Shown piece by piece: positions 60,907 to 64,000 of a stretch of DNA of 64,000 bases; within the stretch, counting starts at the first letter, position 1; each line of letters begins with the position of its first letter. Source of the DNA: Deltaproteobacteria bacterium (GTDB lineage Bacteria > Myxococcota_A > Polyangia > Polyangiales > Ga0077539); contig JACRDB010000137.1 in NCBI GenBank assembly GCA_016218725.1, positions 24,735 to 88,734 on the forward strand, in the 5' to 3' direction. The translations under genes and the position numbers were made by a program. The notes under the pieces were generated by a model. The model had not been told where the DNA came from, searched no databases, and saw only the letters and a program-made list of their open reading frames with translations.

Positions 60907-62118
60907 GTGCGGAGCGGGTGGTCACGAGGGTTGGCGCTTGCCCTGGGGATGGCGCTCCTCGGGGGGTGCTCGGCCAGCCTGGTGGACGTGACCTTCCGGG
61001 ACGGGGGCGAGGACGCGGCGGAGGCCCTCGTGCCGGTGGACGTGGCGGTGGAGCCGGAGGTCTTCGTCCCGGCGGATACGGGGGCGCCGGAGGACTGCGC
61101 GACGCCCTGGGACGACGACGGTGACGGCCTGGCCAACGAGGACTGTCCGTGCCCCACGCCGGGGGAGCGTCAGGCGTGCTTCAACGCCCCGCCGGGGAGC
61201 CTCCGGGGACTGTGCAGGCTGGGCTCCCAGGTGTGCCTCCCGGCGGGGTCCTGGGGCCCCTGTGTAGACGCGTGGCTACCCTTGCGGGACGGCGCCTGCG
61301 AGCTGGTGGAGGACTTCCCGGTGACGTCCGAGAGCCGCGCTCCGGCGGACGTGGTGTGGGTGGTGGACACCTCCGGGAGCATGACGGCGGAGGTGGTGTC
61401 GCTCAACGCGAACCTGAACCGCTTCGCGGCGTACATGGGCGCCAACGGGATTGACTACCGGGTGGTGATGCTGGCCCGGCGCGGGACCACCACGCTGCGG
61501 GTGTGCGTGCCGCCGCCGCTCGGGGGGGCGGGGTGCGCGGACTCGCCGCGCTTCCAGCACGTGGACCAGATGGTGAACAGCACCGACGGGCTGCAGGTGA
61601 TCTTGAGCTCCATGCCCCGCTGGCAGGGGTTCCTGCGGCCGGACTCGGTGCGCTTCTTCGTGATGGTGACCGACGACGAGAGCTCGCTCACGGCGGACGC
61701 GTTTCACTCGCAGCTCCTGGCGCGGCCCGGGTGGTCGGGGTACGTGTTCGACGCCATCGTGGGGTACGAGACGCGCACGGACTGCCCGACGATGGTGCGG
61801 CGCGGGAGCCACTACCTCACGCTCTCGGCGCGCACCGGCGGGGACCGCGCGCGGGTGTGCGAGAGCGACTGGAGCGGGCTCTTCAACACCTTCGCGCGGA
61901 GCATCGTGGCGCGGCTGAACAACTGGCCGCTGTCGGCGTCGCCGCGGGCGGACACGCTGCGGGTGTCCCTGGTGCTGGCGGACGGCCGCGAGGCGGTGCT
62001 GGCGAGCGGGTGGCGCTTCGACCCGGCGACGGGCCGGGTGCACCTGGACACCTCGGTGATGCCCCCGCCCGGGAGCCGGGTGCGGGTGACCTACCGCCCC
62101 GCCGCGGCGTCGCCGTAG
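60907..62118 (+). CDS. von Willebrand A-domain lipoprotein
   Basis: 403 residues from GTG 60907 (GTG 60898 also in frame). LALALGMALLGGC is a lipobox. A short acidic linker with DDDGDGLANEDCPCP (Cys and D-rich, calcium-type repeat) follows. The VWA domain has its metal site in DVVWVVDTSGSMTAEV (D-x-S-x-S), YRVVMLARRGTTT, VRFFVMVTDDESSLT and ADAFHSQLLARP. Such proteins bind ligands through a metal at the surface. It is one of many variable surface lipoproteins in this genome type. Thymidine kinase lies 20 bases away in the opposite direction. Confidence 0.85.
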   Translation: MRSGWSRGLALALGMALLGGCSASLVDVTFRDGGEDAAEALVPVDVAVEPEVFVPADTGAPEDCATPWDDDGDGLANEDCPCPTPGERQACFNAPPGSLRGLCRLGSQVCLPAGSWGPCVDAWLPLRDGACELVEDFPVTSESRAPADVVWVVDTSGSMTAEVVSLNANLNRFAAYMGANGIDYRVVMLARRGTTTLRVCVPPPLGGAGCADSPRFQHVDQMVNSTDGLQVILSSMPRWQGFLRPDSVRFFVMVTDDESSLTADAFHSQLLARPGWSGYVFDAIVGYETRTDCPTMVRRGSHYLTLSARTGGDRARVCESDWSGLFNTFARSIVARLNNWPLSASPRADTLRVSLVLADGREAVLASGWRFDPATGRVHLDTSVMPPPGSRVRVTYRPAAASP

Positions 62119-62138
62119 GGGCGGCCCGCCGTCGCCCC

Positions 62139-62720
62139 CTACGCGGCGTTGTCGGCCGCGGGGTGGGCGCCGTTGCAGCACCGTCGGCACCGGGCCTCGT
62201 AGGCCTCCTGGGCGCCCACGGACACGCGCTCGGAGGCGGCGCTCAGGCGGTACGAGCGGCTCGCCGAGGCCCCGCAGCGGGTGCAGATCGCGCTGCATTT
62301 GGTGATGCTCTCGGCCACCGCCAGGAGCTGCGGCACAGGCTCGAAGGGCCGCCCGAGGTAGTCCTGGTCCAGGCCCGCCAGGAGCACCCGCAGGCCGCGG
62401 TCGGCCAGGTGCTGCACCACCGGCAGGAGCTCCAGCCCCAGGAACTGCGCTTCGTCAATGCCCACCACCTGCGTGTCGGCGCCCACCCGCGCGAGGAGCT
62501 CCCGCGCGTCGGTCACCGGCAGCGCCTCCAGGGAGAGCGCGCTGTGCGAGGTGATGCGCCGGTCGTGGTAGCGCCGGTCGATGTCGGGCTTGAAGACCTG
62601 CACCCGCTGCCGGGCGATCACCGCCCGGCGCAGCCGACGGATGAGCTCCTCGGTCTTGCCCGAGAACATCGGCCCGCAGATCACCTCGATCCAACCCGCC
62701 TCGCGCCCGAAGGTCTCCAT
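62139..62720 (-). CDS. tdk: Thymidine kinase
   Basis: 193 residues, normal for the bacterial type II enzyme. P-loop ICGPMFSGKTEELIRRLRRA, VQVFKPDIDRRY, HSALSLEAL, VVGIDEAQFLGLELL and LLAGLDQDYLGRPFE; the zinc-binding cysteines are in SAICTRCGASASRSYR and ARCRRCCNGAH. It phosphorylates thymidine to dTMP in the salvage pathway. Transcribed alone, divergent from the next gene by 72 bases and convergent with the VWA gene. Confidence 0.97.
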   Translation of the reverse strand: METFGREAGWIEVICGPMFSGKTEELIRRLRRAVIARQRVQVFKPDIDRRYHDRRITSHSALSLEALPVTDARELLARVGADTQVVGIDEAQFLGLELLPVVQHLADRGLRVLLAGLDQDYLGRPFEPVPQLLAVAESITKCSAICTRCGASASRSYRLSAASERVSVGAQEAYEARCRRCCNGAHPAADNAA

Positions 62721-62792
62721 GGGGGTATTGTTCCAAGGGCGCGCGGGGGTTGCGTAGTAATCGCCAGGGGAATGGTGCTACCTTGAGGCACC

Positions 62793-63851
62793 GTGTTCTG
62801 TACCTCCTGCGGCTCGCCCAACCCCGAGGACGCGAAGTTCTGCAACCAGTGCGGCGCGCGCATCGCCGAGGCCGTAGGCACCGCCCCCACTGTGTTCGGC
62901 GCGCCCCTCACCCGAGAGCTCGAGGGGGCCCAGCGGGACGCCCCAAAGCCCTTCAAGATCCCGACCATGGAGGGCAACACCACCGCGGATCGCCTGGAGC
63001 TCCCGACCGTGGGGCCCTCCCGGCGCACGCTCCTGGTGCTGGGCTCGGGGCTCTGCCTCGGGGGCGTGCTCCTCGGCGCCGCTGGCGCCTGGAGCACCCG
63101 GAGCGCCGCCCCTGCCGCCACCCCGCCGCCCGCCACCCCCGTGGACCTCATCGGTGAACCCGCCGCGGTGACCCCCGTGCTGGTGCCCGACGCGAGCCCC
63201 GGGGACACCGCGCGCACCCCCGCGCCCGCGCGGCCCCCGCGGGGACCTGGCACAAACGGTACGGTCGTGGCCACGGGGCCCACGTCCCCGCGCCCGAGCA
63301 CCAACCCCCCCACGCCCGCGCTCCCCGTGGCCCCCTCGCCGGGTGCACCCGAGCCCACGCCCGCCGCGCCCAACACCCCGGAGCGGCCCTCGGGGACCGC
63401 GGCCACGGAGACCCCGCGCCCGGCGCCGTCGCGGGAGGACGCGGGCACCGCGGCCACCACCCCCGCGCCGCCCGCGCCGCCCGCGCCCGGCGGAGAGCCC
63501 CCGGAGCGAGGTCCCCGGGTGACCCGGGCGGGCTTCACCGAGGGGGACGAGACCGACGCGAGGGGCACCATGGACCCCGCGGCGTTCCGGTATGTGTACC
63601 GCCACAACGCGCCGCAGATCGCGGCGTGCTACTCGTCGGCCACGCGGACGCGCACCGTGAGCGGGGTGATCACCGTGCGGGTGCGCATCGGGGAGAACGG
63701 CCAGGTGTCGCGCACGCGGGTGCTGTCGGACACCACCCACGACCCGGAGCTCGCCCGTTGTGTCCAGGGCCGGATCCAGACGTGGCGCTTCCCCCAGCCC
63801 GAGGGCGGCGAGGTCGAGGTGGATTACCCCCTGCGCTTCGGCACGCCGTAG
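62793..63851 (+). CDS. Zinc-ribbon membrane protein with AgmX/PglI-type (TonB-like) C-terminal domain
   Basis: 352 residues from GTG 62793. MFCTSCGSPNPEDAKFCNQC is a double CxxC zinc ribbon, cytoplasmic; a membrane helix follows near residue 85 (LVLGSGLCLGGVLLGAAGAW); then a Pro/Thr/Ala-rich periplasmic linker of about 140 residues. The C-terminal 95 residues (YVYRHNAPQIAACYSSATRT, GVITVRVRIGENGQVSRTRV, VQGRIQTWRFPQPEGG, EVDYPLRF) form the AgmX/PglI C-terminal domain, related to TonB-type energy-transducing ends. AgmX is linked to gliding motility in Myxococcus. The substrate or partner is not clear here. Confidence 0.85.
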   Translation: MFCTSCGSPNPEDAKFCNQCGARIAEAVGTAPTVFGAPLTRELEGAQRDAPKPFKIPTMEGNTTADRLELPTVGPSRRTLLVLGSGLCLGGVLLGAAGAWSTRSAAPAATPPPATPVDLIGEPAAVTPVLVPDASPGDTARTPAPARPPRGPGTNGTVVATGPTSPRPSTNPPTPALPVAPSPGAPEPTPAAPNTPERPSGTAATETPRPAPSREDAGTAATTPAPPAPPAPGGEPPERGPRVTRAGFTEGDETDARGTMDPAAFRYVYRHNAPQIAACYSSATRTRTVSGVITVRVRIGENGQVSRTRVLSDTTHDPELARCVQGRIQTWRFPQPEGGEVEVDYPLRFGTP

Positions 63852-63972
63852 CAGGGGCCCTTCGCTCCGAGCCGCGCGGCGCTCGCCTCGGGCGGTCCAC
63901 CGGGGTGCCGAAGCGGGGTCGGCGGGTTGGAACCACACCGACGGCGGTCTCGCGTGGCGGTCCCCCACCCCG

Positions 63973-64000
63973 GCCCGCCCCGCGGGATCGCAGGGCGGGC
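63973..64000. terminator. GC-rich hairpin at the right edge
   Basis: GCCCGCCC (63973-63980) and GGGCGGGC (63993-64000) can form a perfect 8-bp stem with a 12-base loop. It lies 121 bases after the AgmX-like stop and touches the window edge, so a terminator is possible but the following bases are not visible. The rest of the 149-base end (63852-63972) holds nothing I can name. Confidence 0.3.

Overview
This is a very GC-rich, gene-dense chromosomal window around the replication origin of a bacterium that is most likely a member of the Myxococcota. The order dnaA-dnaN-recF-gyrB (12.8-21.5 kb), with DnaA-box-like sites on both sides of dnaA, marks the origin region. The phylum call rests on a MYXO-CTERM-like tail (gene at 33.6-34.7 kb), many lipoproteins with D/G/T-rich linkers, two Ser/Thr kinases with PEGA or Pro-rich tails, an AgmX/PglI-type protein and a PilZ protein. 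No rRNA, tRNA or CRISPR array was seen, and no gap between genes exceeds 300 bases; the largest is the dnaA-dnaN gap of 276 bases.

Layout. 0-3.1 kb (minus strand): an envelope operon of a Pal-like OmpA lipoprotein, a CpoB-like coiled-coil/TPR lipoprotein, a membrane Ser/Thr kinase with a PEGA domain, and a LysM protein cut by the left edge. 3.2-9.3 kb: a MATE transporter, a two-gene lipoprotein operon with tandem Fur-box-like sites upstream, a small Cys-rich lipoprotein, a GT39-like membrane protein and a CbbX/SpoVK-type AAA+ protein. 9.4-12.6 kb: a LeuA-like DRE-TIM enzyme, an anti-sigma/ECF-sigma pair and an outer-membrane barrel protein. 12.6-21.5 kb: the origin and dnaA, dnaN, recF and gyrB; gyrB carries two in-frame inteins at its TOPRIM motifs. 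21.5-24 kb: a nuclease-family remnant, a small unknown protein, an MBL-fold hydrolase and an RpoH-like sigma factor. 24-30.7 kb (minus): a probable operon of a GT4 glycosyltransferase, a PilZ protein, a DUF2079 membrane protein and a CehA/McbA-type PHP hydrolase. 30.7-39.5 kb: biotin carboxylase, a lipoprotein/saccharopine-dehydrogenase-like/M15-peptidase operon, a glycogen-debranching-type enzyme, a TMEM68-like acyltransferase, an SGNH lipoprotein and a TPR-PEGA protein.

39.5-43.6 kb: a TnpB-only IS1341-type element whose TnpB has Lys where the RuvC-II Glu is expected, abutting a Ser/Thr kinase; then a radical SAM protein. 43.6-49.7 kb: an SDF-family symporter and a two-gene operon of a KAP P-loop NTPase and a NACHT (STAND) NTPase, the best candidate here for an undescribed defence or signalling module. 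49.8-55.7 kb: a 1970-residue RHS-repeat lipoprotein with an unrecognised C-terminal domain. 55.7-64 kb: a small membrane protein, a TPR protein and an NAD-dependent sugar epimerase in one operon, then PspA, a degenerate cyclase/ATPase-like protein, a VWA lipoprotein, thymidine kinase and a zinc-ribbon AgmX-like protein.

Genes are packed with four-base GTGA/ATGA start-stop overlaps, and convergent genes often overlap by 4-52 bases. All family assignments come from reading motifs in the translated sequence; no database search was run.
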